DNA of 64,000 nucleotides from Spinacia oleracea (taxonomy: Eukaryota > Streptophyta > Magnoliopsida > Caryophyllales > Amaranthaceae), in assembly GCF_020520425.1 (NCBI RefSeq), contig NC_079488.1, positions 29,751,247 through 29,815,246 of the forward strand, read 5' to 3'. Made by a program: the position numbers and the translations under genes. The notes under the pieces were generated by a model. That model did not search any database. It saw only the letters and a program-made list of their open reading frames with translations, and was not told the origin of the DNA. Below are positions 1-11,915 of this stretch, piece by piece (position 1 is the first letter of the stretch; every line of letters starts with the position of its first letter).

Positions 1-503
1 ATCTTAATTCTATGTTCTTCCAGGGCTAAGCACTAACATTTATTTCAATATTATTGCAGACCACTATCACCATACACAGTGAGGACATGGACGACAAATG
101 TTCTAATAGTGTTATCACTCTAAACCAAAAAAGAAGTTCCAAAGATTTTGAAGACGATGGAAATCTTACATCTACTGAGCATTCTTCAAATAAGTACCAA
201 CGAATTATTTCGATTAAACAAGAAAAAGACACCGTGGATAACTAGAGTTATTATAGTTTACCTAGGCTTTTCGTTTTAATTATTTATTTCGGAACATTCC
301 AATTATTATGCATTGCATTTATATGACGTGAGGGATGATATGTGAGTTATTTTTGCTTCCTTTAAGAGAATAGATTTAAATACATTTCCCAGTTTTCATT
401 TTTCTAATTTGGTATATCTGCGTTTATCACTTGCCCACTGGTCACCAAATTCTAATTGCTCGTGAATGCAAAGGCACACTGGTATGCAGTTAAGCTACGT
501 TAA
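1..503 (+). repeat. Unit 1 of the RPA-like tandem array, 3' remnant
   Basis: This is the tail of the first array unit: the end of an intron, the terminal exon, and about 260 bp of 3' flank. The flank closely matches that after the terminal exons of units 3 and 4 (about 14340-14600 and 20255-20515). The match stops near 503, where the other copies continue with a segment that here resumes at 5501. The unit was therefore split by an insertion of about 5 kb. No gene is seen in 246-503. Confidence 0.85.
60..245 (+). pseudogene. RPA70-like gene, terminal exon of unit 1
   Basis: The exon begins after a TTGCAG acceptor and reads about 61 codons to a TAG. It is a hydrophilic tail with motifs HSEDMDD, NQKRSSKDFEDD and NKYQRI. 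The same exon recurs at 10606-10790, 14157-14340 and 20069-20254, each preceded by the same intron end. The earlier exons lie left of the window, so it cannot be said whether this copy is intact. Assignment to the RPA-like gene rests on exon order in the other units. The tail itself has no recognisable domain. Confidence 0.7.
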
Positions 504-1533
504 GCCTAAATAAGACCTATAACAATCAAACAAGCATTAAATGTGCATAAATAGATTAGAATAAGTCATAGAAACTTAAAGTAAGCATATTAATCATATA
601 ATAAGTTTAAAATGAGTCCTTATGTTCTTAAGTTCAGAGTTGAGAGCGAAAATGTCATTTTAGCCTAAATATGACCTATAACGACCCAATGAGCCTTATA
701 GGTGCATAAATAGATTGGAACGAGTCTTATGAAGTTAATATGTTTCTTGTTTTTGACAACTCTTTTCATTAATCAAGTTTCAGATATTATTTTCATTTTT
801 GTCTTTTCTTCGTTTTATGCTTTTAGATTGTTTAATTATTGTTCTTCGTTATTCTTTAAACCCTAATTTGTCTTCTATTAATATCATGATGAATTATTCA
901 ATGTCTTTGATTTCTTTAAATATGTGTGAGTAGTCTAATTATATGGTTTTAAGGGATACATGAATACATGAAAGGGGTTGACTTTATTGCTTTCAATTAT
1001 TGATTAATTTACTATTTCTCCTATTGCTTCTTTTGGATTCTTGTCAATCTTGTTTGGCGAGACTTTATTGATTAAGTGTTGCAATATTAGATTATAATCT
1101 CACCTCATGTAACATAATCTGGGTTTGTTACAGCTTAAGGCAGCTAGGGTGTAAGATGTAATACGGGATTGTATTAATTATTTACTTTTTCTCTCCATAC
1201 GTCTCTACTATCTCTCCCTAAACAATTCTCTCTAAGCTGCAGTTCTGAAATCACCACTGTTGTTTTCAAGTTTTCAAACAGCATAATTCTTCAGTTTTCT
1301 ACATTTATAAACTTTTAATAACATTACAGGTTATTGCATAAACTCTAAATTTGGTAAAGTTCAAACAATGAACTCCACATTAATATTTGGAAGGGAACAT
1401 ACCAAGAATTTTAAAATTGACAAACATGCATGACAAATAACCAAAACAGCAAAACACAAAGGGGTCATAAAATCAATCTGGTCAAGTATGTTCAGTGGTT
1501 CATCTAGATACTCGATAATTTAAGCCAATCAGT

Positions 1534-1794
1534 TTACCAGATTGTTTCTGGAGTGCTGGTTAATGGACGAGAAAGGTTCTCCATTTCTTCTTCCTTCTTG
1601 GCTAAAGCTGCTTTGAGGTTGGAAACCTAGCACAGAACAGAGTGATCACATGTTTCAACTGTCAGTTCAAACTTCAGAGACACTAAGTTAACTATAAGGA
1701 AGTCAACAACTGTAAATACCTGCTCTTTTAAGTCTTTTGTGTCTGCATTGTCTTGGTTTGCCCGAGCAGCACCAAGCTCCCCTGTAGATACACG
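1534..1794 (-). pseudogene. Captured kinesin-14 (KIN14) exon pair
   Basis: Two minus-strand exons are joined by an intron with canonical borders. The first, 1794-1720, follows TTAG and ends CAG before GTATTT. It encodes RVSTGELGAARANQDNADTK followed by DLKEQ. The second, 1626-1534, follows a CTAG acceptor and encodes VSNLKAALAKKEEEMENLS before a stop at 1534-1536. This matches the segment just after the motor core in plant C-terminal-motor kinesins (kinesin-14), where an RVST-LGAAR block leads into a coiled coil. No motor ATP-binding motif was found nearby, so this is a fragment. It sits inside a CACTA-like insertion and is best read as transposon gene capture. Confidence 0.75.
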
Positions 1795-2299
1795 CTAAGC
1801 AAATCCTAAAATTAATACGGAGTATATCTTTTGTAAATCAAAATGCTGAAAAAGTTATCTGGAACAACTCTGAGCAAATATTTAGAGATTGATGGACATG
1901 CTCACCAGTATTCGATGTTCCTGTGAGGAGGAAAACCCGTCAGACAGCAGCCCAAATTGTTGGCTATCCTAGTTGCATCTCATTATGGAAAATGCAAGTA
2001 ACTGATGTGCAGATCAGTACATGCAGATCAGTAGCCAGCTTAGCTGCCACAACTTTCAGATTGGGACCTTGCGCCTGCTCACTCTACCATAAACAACATT
2101 GAGTTCAGGTATTGCTGCAGATCAATCCAGATCACTAGGGGCACAAGCAGCATCGAGAGTTGATGTAAGCTCCTTCATGCAGGGAGAAAAAAATAGAAGT
2201 CGGAACCAAACAAATTAAGAAGATATGTTGCAGAAATAAATCTAAGGCAGAAGTTATAGAAGATTCAAGAATTAAGAGATACGTATATGTACGGCATAC

Positions 2300-2359
2300 C
2301 GTAGTGTCCAGAGCAGACTGTCATAATAAGAATCATCCACATTGGCATCAAACAGGATT
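2300..2359 (-). pseudogene. Exon-like fragment of an unidentified gene
   Basis: This is a 60-nt open segment bounded on the minus strand by an acceptor (CTGTAG) and a donor (G before GTATGCC). It reads ILFDANVDDSYYDSLLWTLR. The product was not recognised. It may belong with the exon-like piece at 3173-3233 and the open stretch near 2110-2185 that contains MKELTSTLDAAC. Low complexity does not explain it, but a short splice-bounded ORF can arise by chance. Confidence 0.35.
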
Positions 2360-3172
2360 CTACAGAATAACAGATATAACAGTGACCATTAAAACAAAGA
2401 ATCGCCAAAATTGAAATTGCTAAACAAAAAAAGAAGTTTAAGAAGCCATTGACAACAGCAACAACTCTAGTTTATTCCAGATATAGGAAGGCCTGCTTTT
2501 TGTTTCCTTGTCTTTAAAATAAAATAAAACAGCAACAACTCAAGCATGTATACATTTATTCCATTGGCAGGATCTGTGCAGGCCAAGTAAATACAGTTTT
2601 ACCTCTAACCAACTAACCCCAAAATGACACTAAATGTGCAGTATAATATATTATAATGATGCTACGTAATAATGACATGAGAAAATCTTATACCGAGTTA
2701 CTGACTTACACCCCTGTACCATAAAACTCTGATAGGGGGTGGGGGGGAGATAAATTCTTTCAAAAGAAAAAAGGTACACTCAGACAATTCAGAAGATTGA
2801 ACAAACAAGAGTCGGGAGAAGTACACCTGTACACAGCTAACTGGGCCAACCCTCATAGAGAAAAAAAACTCAAGAGATAAAAAATTAGATGTTAAATAAT
2901 GAATAATGTAAAGATTATTGTAAAGAGTCCTGTTTCTCTTAGTCATGCTTGCTAGAAGTGCAATGCATGATGCTATGAATTTGGTATGAAATAGGATACA
3001 ATGATATCCCTCAAAGATACATGTATAATATGGAAACAATGATCAACAAGACCTTACTATTGTTGACCATGCTACAAATTATTAATAATATTATTCTCCA
3101 TCACCAGGGACTTAGCTAGAGAAAACACGATTAAATAAACCATTAATTTAATAGTATAAATCACATATTTAC

Positions 3173-3233
3173 CTTCTTCGACCAACTGATAAGGCATAAA
3201 TACAAATCTCTCTCCGGTTCTTCAAATATTGGC
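3173..3233 (-). pseudogene. Exon-like fragment of an unidentified gene
   Basis: This is a 61-nt minus-strand segment between a TTGCAG acceptor and an AAG-GTAAAT donor. One frame reads QYLKNRREICIYALSVGRR. It was not assigned to a family. Its position upstream, in minus-strand order, of the 2300-2359 fragment suggests both come from one captured gene. Confidence 0.35.
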
Positions 3234-5280
3234 CTGCAAAATATCAAAAAAAGCTAAAAGTTCCTGACTGTCTAACATTTTAGAAATTGTTTTGCCCTTA
3301 GACTATTCTTATCTATTCAATTCTGCAAGTTGACAGTAGCAGCTCAATACTTGTGCAGAAACACTTGAGAAAAACATCAAATAACTTAACATAACTTTAA
3401 TAGCCTGGTCAATATCTGGAATTGTGTCACTTAAAGTATGTCACTTTCTAGGAATTAGTAGACAATATGTTTATTTAACCTTGCAGTGTTAGGTCCTCAG
3501 ACATGGATGATTCTCAGGAATTTCCAAGAAATCCAAGCAAACATATGTACATCTAAAAATATAGATACTTATTCTGATTTTACTATTAAGAACTAAGTGA
3601 AAGAATAGAATTTGACAGCCAAATTCACAATTTTTGTCAGACATAAGAACTAAGCCTTCCAAGACATGATTTTGAATAAGGAAGACCATTTAATTATTAA
3701 ATAAAGTTCTATGGTTCTACCTCTTAATATCCCACCAGCCTTGTTATTTCTTTGTCTTTCCACCAAATATGCTACAGGTGAGGATGAAGTTACCTATTTA
3801 CAAGCTGTATGGTGCACCCATATATTAGTGAAGAGCCACACGAAAACAATCTCATTTGTAGAAATTACATTGAAATAAATACATAACTAACCTCTTCAAA
3901 CTTCTTTGAACGCTTTTTCATGGACTCGGACCATTTTAAACTGGTTCAAGAGAGACTTACGACCTTTGATCTTCTTAAAGAAAAACCACGACCCGACCAT
4001 TTCTGTCAGATAATTTCTGTCAGACCATTGCACCAACAAGCAAATATATTGACATCAAACTCAATTGATATAGCATATGTTTTCTGCCAGACAAACCTCC
4101 AATAAGTAGCTCTTTTCCAAGGCAACAAGTGGCAAAGTAGTCTCCTTGATCTCAATACATCAACACCTTTACCACAGGACTTGGAATCACCGAACTTCCA
4201 AAAAAGCGAAAATTTTGGAGATTTAACTGCAAATAATAGGAACATATACTATGAACTCTTTTCCATTTAGTGGTCGAATATTACTACTTTGTTGTGTTCT
4301 TTTCAAAACCAATCCCATTTAAATCAAGTACAACAACACTTTAGCATCCAAAGAACGTTCGAAAGTATTGCAAGTTTCTTATAGAATTCAACATCAAAAA
4401 ATTAAAAACAGAAGCTAAAACCAAATGAATAATTATGAGTTGTCAAAAATCATTACAAACAGAAACTATTATCTTGCAATCCAGTACGCAGTTAATGAAC
4501 TGTAGTAGTAAAGGAGGAGGCAGCTAGGTAATAATATACCTTTATTTAATAGGCTTTTGGTAAAACTTCTACCAGAGGAAACATGAAGGGCCCTTTGAGA
4601 AATTAACTATTGATCAACTATTTCGGGATCTTACAACTAACCCAGTCAAACAAGATCATGATTTGCAACATAATCCGCAGCTTGATTTACTCACAAACTT
4701 GTTGCTCATGGATTAAACAAAACCCACCCCACATGCCAAATCAGTATAATCAACCAAATCAATTACTTTAAATTTGCAACAAAGTAGAAGAAATTAACAA
4801 ATTAACTGCAAAGATAAACGAATTGAACAAATTGCCACACAAAAAAAAAATGAACAAACCCTAATTCTGAAAAAAAAATCAAGAGGGATAGGGGACCAAG
4901 TTACTTGTTGCGGCAAGGATTGACGGAGAACAGGGTTCACGAACCGGCCGAGCAAAGTAGCTTAGTTTTTCGAGCAGGAAATGACTTCACCGGTGGTTTT
5001 TCGAGCAGGGAATAACTTCTGCGGTGGTTTATCGAGCAGGGAACCACTGGTGAGGAGGCGAGGAAATAGACCCTTGCTGGAGTACCACCGACAAGGGGCA
5101 AGACCCAGCGGCGATGACAACTGGCGAGAATCACCGGCGACGGGCGAGACGCAGGGAAAGTTGAGGGAAGAAGAAGGGAGTACTGAGCGCGGGATATGTA
5201 TTTCAAAATTGGTTTTGAGGTTTGAGATGAAATGTTTGGTCTGAATCAACGTTGCAGCGAAAAAAATTACAACATGTTAT

Positions 5281-5500
5281 TGCAGGGGGCTTTTACCATG
5301 TACGCTGCAAAATAAAAGGGCTATTGCAGGGGGCTTTTACTATGTACGCTGCAAAAAACTCTTTTGTAGGGGGCAATTAATTTGTACGCTGCAACAACCC
5401 TTTAAAGGGTTTGACCCGCGTTGACCTACTAGTTGTTGAAGCGTATTAACACATGTACGCTGCAACAAGGGGGCTGCAACAGGGGTTTTTTGTACTAGTG
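5281..5500. repeat. CACTA subterminal repeats
   Basis: Copies of a unit of about 30 bp with core GCAGGGGGC...ATGTACGCTGCAA start at 5281 and 5324, with diverged copies near 5367 and 5445, so the period is about 43 bp. They lie directly inside the CACTAGTAC terminus. Short repeats next to the termini are the usual transposase-binding sites of CACTA elements. Confidence 0.7.
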
Positions 5501-5764
5501 AACCTTTATAATATTTATCCAATTACTGAAGAGTTCATCTGACGTTCATTGGAATAAGTACTTGGTTGCATTTATTTGCACAAAATTAACACACAAAAGA
5601 ACATATTTTCCAGTAACCGCATGATGTCCAAGAATATTAACTTTATTAATGATACCCATTATAGAATTAAACTACTATTGCATGCATTTTCAGAATACAA
5701 GATGGTACTATTTTAAGTTTTCCCCTACACCTCAAGAAAGGGGTTTAAGAGGATAAAAAGGTAC

Positions 5765-5840
5765 CTGAGTATCAGGGGCATTATCATCAATGAAGGGTGC
5801 TGCAAGGCTGATAAATGACGCCTCACCTACACCAACAAGC
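5765..5840 (-). pseudogene. Isolated spinster-type MFS transporter exon (unit 2)
   Basis: This is a 76-nt minus-strand exon with an intact acceptor (TTCTCAG) and donor (CAG-GTACC). It encodes LVGVGEASFISLAAPFIDD followed by NAPDTQ. This is the signature stretch of plant spinster homologues, MFS proteins annotated as probable sphingolipid transporters. The family normally has about 12 membrane segments over several exons. No neighbouring exon is seen, so the fragment cannot make a transporter. It recurs in units 3 and 4, so it was captured before the array expanded. Confidence 0.8.
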
Positions 5841-6506
5841 CTGAGAAAGAAAGAAAATCCTATAAGTTAGATCAGAAAAATATGCACAACAGTGACATTT
5901 CTGATCAAGATTTTGCTATTATGTTTTTTTTCCTTAAATAAATAATCTATTACTAAAAAAATCTTTGGCAGCCTGCCAGAATATATAACGCATATACTTG
6001 ACCATTAATGATAATAAAACGGTTTCCTATAATATAAGGCCTTAAATTTTGGTCATAATTTCAGCAATCTTAGCCATTTTGGAGAACATAATAAAGCATT
6101 ATCTGACTTTCCTTAAAATGGTCTAATTAGATTGCTGAAATCCCTGTACGACCTTACATAAATAGATTGCTTAACATAAATACACTTTCTAATATTTTCT
6201 TACATAAATTTGGTCAGAATTTCAGAGATTTCAACAATCTTTGGGTAATATATAAAGCAAGATTTCATCGTAAAAAAGCAAAGACGATAATAATATAATA
6301 TAATAAACAGTGGTGTTATATGGAAACTATACATTTCAAAAATTATATGCATAAAAAAAAACACGGAGATCTTCAGATCTTGACAAATAAGGGCCGGAAA
6401 TATGACATCTATTTATTTCAGCTGCATTCTTCAAATCAGCGCCTATATAAAAAATATTTGACATCTTTAGATTAGTAAATAAAATCTTTGAAAATATTCT
6501 ATGCAG

Positions 6507-6514
6507 TATAAAAA
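6507..6514 (+). promoter_or_regulatory. Putative TATA box of the RPA-like gene (unit 2)
   Basis: TATAAAAA lies 98 bp before the ATG at 6605. The same sequence and spacing are kept in unit 3 (about 11817). The region between is a plausible short 5' UTR. The assignment is by motif and position only. Confidence 0.45.
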
Positions 6515-8170
6515 CCTGTGCCAATGAACCATTAAAAACCCACGAGTTCACTTGAGCATATTAAACACATAAACATACGATAGTTTCAAACACAACAATC
6601 AACAATGGCACAAGCTATCGCGATGATCAAGGACATAAATCCTACTGCGGAAAATTTGACACTACAAGTTAGAGTTGTTCTTTTATGGAAAATGGCGTCA
6701 TTCAAAAATCTGGAGGATGTTTACTCTATTGACATGGTGTTGTTAGATGCAAAGTTAATCATTTTAATCTTATTTCAATTTTTATCGACAACTTTATTAT
6801 CGTCTTCACATTACTAATTATTTAATTATGTTTGTCATTTCTCATTTCTCCCTCTACTCAATGAGGGCGAAATATATACTATATCAAACTATCATGTTGG
6901 AAATAGTAGTGGGGAATACAAGCCTACAGGTCACCCATACAAAATAAATTTTGTGATTTTGACCCGTGTTAATATCTTACATGCGGCAAATATTCCTACA
7001 TATGGTTTTGATTTGGTGCCTTTTTATGCAATCATTTCAAATGGCCTAGATAGCACCTGTTTAGTGGGTATGATAAAGTTCTTTTCTTACGGAACATATG
7101 ATATGAGTTATAGTATATAGATAGTTTGCTAATATAAAATTATATTTTCATTCAATAGATGTGATTGGATATCTTTGTGGAGTAACAAGTAGTGATGATT
7201 ATATGAGGAATGGAATTTATACAAAGCAACTCACTATTCAGTTAGAGGATCTACAACAAGTTAAATAAATGTTCTTCTATATAAAGATTTTGAATTGTGT
7301 ATTATTAATATGTTCACGGGGAATTTCAGAAAAAATGTGATAAGTTGCACTTTGTGGAATCATTGTGCTGATGAATTGAAAACTTGGTTGGCTGAGCACC
7401 CAAATTGTCAAGTTATACTTATAGTCCAGTTTGCGAAAATCAAGACTTGGCAAGGTATGGAATAAATTGATTGATGGTTATGAATAATTTTATAGTTATA
7501 TAATATATCTATCTTATACATATAAAGGTATTAATGGATTATCAAGTTCACTTTTTGCAACAAGACTCCATATCAATTCAAATGTGGAGGAAATCAACGC
7601 TTTTAAAAATAGGTATGTAAATGAGAAGGTCTATATACTTTATATTGTATATATAAATGTCGCTCTTAGCTTAGGATTTTAGTTCATTTTATTAGCATTT
7701 TATTATTATTTTCGCTTAGTTTTATCGTTTTTAGTTCGTTTGTTGCATTTTTGCATTTATCGTTACATTTTCTCGTCTTGCGTATATTCTAGCTGTTTTT
7801 GTTCTAATTATGTCTTTTATGCTCAATTTGATAGCGTGGGGTCATTTGGAGTGTTAACGTGCTAAATAATGCGACTTTTGGCTTAGACGATGATTTAAAT
7901 GGCTTTATGATTTGCGAAAATGTCAAACGAATTAAATATGTAATTTTTCAATTCAACAATGCGTTTTCCGATTTTAATAATGTGCTATACGATTTTCTAG
8001 CGTGCTAGACGATTTTAGAATATATTTTACGATTTTATTGATATGCTATACGATTTTGTTCTTTGTGCAGCGACGAAGCAAGGCATGAGCATATGAGCAG
8101 CCAACAACACACGCCAAGCAGCATCAGTCGCAGCACAGCACAGAGTAGCGCGCAGAACAGCCCGCAATCT

Positions 8171-8357
8171 GTGCGGGCGGACGAGCTACCAGTGCGGGCG
8201 CACCAGCTATCAGTGCGGGCGCACCACCTCTCTGTGCGAGCGCACGAAATGCCAAAAATAGATCAGGAACTCTACAGCTTTTGGTGCGAACGCATGGTGC
8301 AGCTGTGCGGTCGCACGGTTCTGGTGCGGGCGCACAGACCCTCTCGTGCAGTCGCAC
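8171..8357 (+). promoter_or_regulatory. Phased palindrome array upstream of the LTR TATA box
   Basis: Eight sites of the form GTGCG-NN-CGCAC start at 8171, 8192, 8213, 8234, 8284, 8305, 8324 and 8346. Five are perfect 5-bp inverted repeats and three carry one mismatch (8171, 8284, 8346). The first four are exactly 21 bp apart, about two helical turns. The last ends 14 bp before TATAAATA at 8371. This looks like a cluster of binding sites for a dimeric protein acting as the LTR enhancer. The binder is not known from sequence. Confidence 0.7.
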
Positions 8358-8370
8358 GGCTTCGCGTGGC

Positions 8371-8378
8371 TATAAATA
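8371..8378 (+). promoter_or_regulatory. LTR core promoter TATA box
   Basis: TATAAATA follows directly on the palindrome array and precedes a conserved R/U5 segment shared with the minus-strand LTR copies. Position and context support a retrotransposon promoter. The start site was not determined. Confidence 0.65.
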
Positions 8379-11072
8379 CGAGAAATCGCAGCATTTGTAA
8401 TTAGGCTTTCATTACGTAATTTTCATTTCTCTTAGGCTTAGCTTAGAATTCTCTCTCTAGAATTAGTTTAGGGCTTAGATTAAAGATTAGGATTAAGGAT
8501 TCTTAGCCTCAAATTCTTGATTCTAAATTCAATTCAATCATCAATTTTCAGATTTCTTTTCTCTTTGCTTTGAGTTTTGTTCTTCATTTTGTGCTTCAAG
8601 TTTGATGCAATTTCTTCATTACAAGGTATAATTCTAATTCTTCTTTTGATTTTGTTCTTTAATTTTTTGATTACTTTGTTAATTTCATTCTTGCTTTGAT
8701 TTCATGCTTGAATTCTAGAATTAGTTTCTCATTTTGATTGTTCTTAGTTTTTCCCCAATTTTTGTGGTTTGAATTTTCTGAATTTTATTGTTTCAATTAG
8801 CTTCATTAATTCAATTAGTTTCATGATTAGGATTAATGTTAGTCTATGTTAATCATGTTAATTGAGTAGTTTAGTCTAGAGGTTAGGGATGAAGCCTTGG
8901 CATTGAATTTGGGGAATTTTAGGGAAAATTCATGATTAATGTTGTGATTAAATGTGATTTAGTGATAGGACATCCATGACTAATTGAGTAGTAGTCGCGA
9001 ATGCTATTTGATTGGATTAGATTGGAATGTATGATTAGGTTTGGCAAGACATTGTCAGCCTAATTCGTGCAAGTGAATGATTAGGCGAAAGCTCTTCCAT
9101 AGGCTAGGTTGCTTCGCGTGCTCCATCCGAGAGGTGGCGAGCACGTCATTTGGTTTCATTCCCCTATGTGCTAGCTATGTCGTTGCATATTCATGAATGT
9201 CTTGACCTTGTTGTTACTTTGATTCGATTTCCATTGCCGACTCCCGAATCCTCTAGAATCTCTTTATTTGTTTGCTTTTCGTGTTTTTAGATTAAAACTC
9301 AAACTCAAATTTGATTCGAACTAGCTTGTGAACGCATAGATTGATAAGTCAAACATATCCATTCCTATGGGACGATCCCTATGCTTGCCACTATAGTCAA
9401 TATAGCCTGTAGTTTAGGTGTTTATAAATTTTGTTTGATTAGGTTGTTTTCTATCAACGACGGAAAATACACCTATCAGCATACGCAGAAATGTATTATA
9501 AGAGATATATATTTCATGTTTAAATTCATAAAGTAAAAAGAATGATAACCGATATTTAAAAATTTCGTTTGTCTTTTGTAGCTTTGGGAATGGAGGAAAG
9601 ACTTCATCAGAAATGGTGACTCAACTAAGTAGTCATACCTCTCAAAAAAATGAAACTGAATTCCTAAAAAAATATGAGAGTAAGCATGTTAATGAGATAC
9701 GTGAGACACAAGAGGCAAGTGATTAATCTCTAACCTTTTCTTATATAATAATGTTCTGTGTAATGTATTTAACATAATACAATATATTTTTTCTTAAAGG
9801 TATGTTATTGTGTGACACTAGCTGTGATCGACTCTATAGACTCTGAAAATGGGTGGTTCTACCTCGCATGTAAGAAAGATTATAAAAAAGTTCAAGAGAT
9901 GAATGATGATGCGGGGTTGACAAAGTTTTGGTGTGATATGTGCAATACTAATGTTGAGCCTTTTCCAACAAATTCGGGTTGTTGATGATTCTGGAAGTGC
10001 ATCATTTGTTTTATTTGATCGTGACGTGGTGCATATCTTGGGTAAATCTGCGTTATCCATAAGGGAATATCAGGCACAGGTAGTACACAATTCTATAATT
10101 TAATATTGTCCTATTTGATGGTTTAAGTTTGTATGTAACCATGTTAGTTGACACATATATTTGTTGATGGTGATGGCAGAAAGGCAATTCAGATTCATTT
10201 CCTAAAGATTTAGATGAACTTTTGGAAAGGAAGTATTTGTTTAAGATTAGGATTACAGATTATAATCTTAAGCAAAATTGTCCAATATTCACAGTCACGA
10301 AAATCTCTGATAATGAAAACCTCATAAAGTCCTTCCAAGATGCTAATACTCCTGAAAAGGTAGTGTTAAGTTTTGTCGTAATCTATAGTATTATTTTGTA
10401 TCCTTTACTAACCTTTTTTGGTGCTTTTTCATATATATAGCAGCTTGAGCACCAGGAAATTGATGTTACTTCAAAGACTTTGAATGCCGGAGAGGTATTA
10501 ATATTATTATCTTTTACCATTATCTAAGTTCACTTATAGATTTACATCTTAATACTATGTTCTTCCAGGCCTAAGCACTAACATTTATTTCAATATTATT
10601 GCAGAACACTATCACCATACACAGTGAGGACATGGACGACAACTGGTCCAATAGTTGTATCACTCCAAACCAAAAAAGAAGTTCCAAAGATTTTGAAGAC
10701 GATGGGAATCATACATCTACTGAGCATTCTTCAAATAAGTACCAGCGAATTATTTCGATTAAACAAGAAAAAGACACCGCGGATAACTAGAGTCATTATA
10801 GTTTACCTAGGCTTTTTGTTTTAATTATTTATACTGAAGAGTTCATCTGACGTTCATTGGAATAACTACTTGGTTGCATTTATTTGCACAAAATTAACAC
10901 AGAAAAGAATATATTTTCCAGTAACCGCAAGATGTCCAGGAATATTAACTTTATTAATGATACCCATTATAGAATTAAACTACTATTGCATGCATTTTTA
11001 GAATACAAGATGGTACTATTTTAAGTTGTCCCCTACACCTCAAGAAAGGGGTTTAAGAGAATAAAAAGGTAC

Positions 11073-11148
11073 CTGAGTATCAGGGGAATTATCATCAATG
11101 AAGGGTGCTGCAAGGTTGATAAATGACGCCTCACCTACACCAACAAGC
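11073..11148 (-). pseudogene. Isolated spinster-type MFS transporter exon (unit 3)
   Basis: This is the same 76-nt exon as in unit 2, with both splice signals kept and one or two substitutions (NAPDTQ reads NSPDTQ). It stands alone, antisense to and about 770 bp upstream of the RPA-like ATG. Confidence 0.78.
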
Positions 11149-11915
11149 CTGAGAAAGAAAGAAAGAAAATCCTATGAGTAAGATCAGAAAAATATGCACA
11201 ACAGTGACATTTCTGATCAAGATTTTGCTATTATGTTTTTTTTCCTTAAATAAATAATCTATTACTAAAAAAATCTTTGGCAGCCTGCTAGAATATATAA
11301 CGCATATACTTGACCATTAATAAAAATAAAACGGTTTCCTATAATATAAGGCCTTAAATTTTGGTCATAATTTCAGCAATCTTAGCCATTTTGGAGAACA
11401 TAATAAAGCATTATCTTACTTTCCTTAAAATGGTCTAATTAGATTGTTGAAATCCCTGTACGACCTTACATAAATAGATTGCTTAATATAAATACACTTT
11501 CTAATATTTTCTTACATAAATTTGGTTAGAATTTTAGAGATTTCCGCAATCTTTGGGTAATATATAAAGCAAGATTTCATCGTAAAAAAGCAAAGACGAT
11601 AATAATATAATAATAATATACAGTGCTGATATGGAAACTATACATTTCAAAAATTATATGCATAAAAAAAACACAGAGATCTTCAAATCTTGACAAATAA
11701 GGGCCGGAAATATGACATCTATTTATTTCAGCTGCATTCTTCAAATCAGCGCCTATAAAAAAAATAATTGACATCTTTAGATTAGTAAATAAAATCTTTG
11801 AAAATATTCTATGCAGTATAAAAACCCGTGCCAATGAACCATTAAAAACCCACGAGCTCACTTGAGCATATTAAACACATAAACATACGATAACTTTCAA
11901 ACACACCAATCAATA

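Larger units (their letters stand above)
504..5500 (-). mobile_element. CACTA-like insertion carrying host gene fragments
   Basis: This is the insertion between the two halves of the array spacer. Its right end reads GTACTAGTG at 5492-5500, so on the minus strand it begins CACTAGTAC, the mark of a CACTA element. Just inside lie subterminal repeats at 5281-5500. The left edge near 504 does not show CACTA, so the left terminus is missing or the insert is composite. No transposase was found. A direct repeat of about 75 bp occurs at 506-580 and 661-735. Exon-like pieces with splice sites lie on the minus strand (1534-1794, 2300-2359, 3173-3233). The rest of 736-1533 and 3234-4900 shows nothing recognisable. 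The 4900-5220 stretch is GC-richer and could be the promoter or first-exon region of a captured gene. Confidence 0.65.
7658..9478 (+). mobile_element. Solo gypsy LTR in intron 5 of unit 2
   Basis: This 1.8-kb block is absent from the same intron in units 3 and 4. It starts TGTCGCTCTTAGC and ends CACCTATCA, and it is homologous on the opposite strand to the LTR that borders the gypsy element at 27170-41596. In that copy the LTR begins about 16 bp earlier (TGATGAGCGACA), so this one is slightly 5'-truncated, which fits the lack of a clear target duplication. It contains a palindrome array, a TATA box at 8371 and an AT-rich R/U5 part. The 113-codon ORF across 8063-8404 only follows the short repeats and is not taken as a gene. 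Confidence 0.85.
6605..10790 (+). pseudogene. RPA70-like gene, unit 2 (broken)
   Basis: This gene is related to the large single-strand-DNA-binding subunit of replication protein A. Exons by alignment with unit 3: 6605-6753, remnant 6850-7067, 7159-7259, 7330-7454, 7528-7612, 9582-9714, 9800-10079, 10180-10359, 10441-10494 and 10606-10790. The N terminus (MAQAIAMIKDINP) and the region around GEYKPTGHPYKINFV look like the plant OB-fold DUF223 type. Exon 7 looks like the C-terminal zinc-binding OB domain. Breaks: about 70 bp lost at the start of exon 2 including its acceptor, an extra A in the first codons of exon 4, and a deletion near 9975-9985 that shifts exon 7 into a stop. A solo LTR sits in intron 5. 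No full product is possible. Confidence 0.8.
5525..10832 (+). repeat. Unit 2 of the RPA-like tandem array
   Basis: This is a full unit, enlarged by a solo gypsy LTR at 7658-9478. It starts with ACTGAAGAGTTC, carries an antisense spinster exon, an AT-rich promoter region, and then the ten-exon RPA-like gene. Its 3' spacer is about 240 bp shorter than in units 1, 3 and 4. The homology to unit 3 is near identity over most exons and introns. The stretch 5841-6500 holds no gene apart from the regulatory region. Confidence 0.85.

Noticed and set aside
8063-8404. 113-codon plus-strand ORF in the solo LTR with a repeated VRAH-type pattern
   Set aside because: The amino-acid repeat follows the 21-bp DNA repeats (seven codons), it overlaps the promoter, and other LTR copies do not keep the frame.
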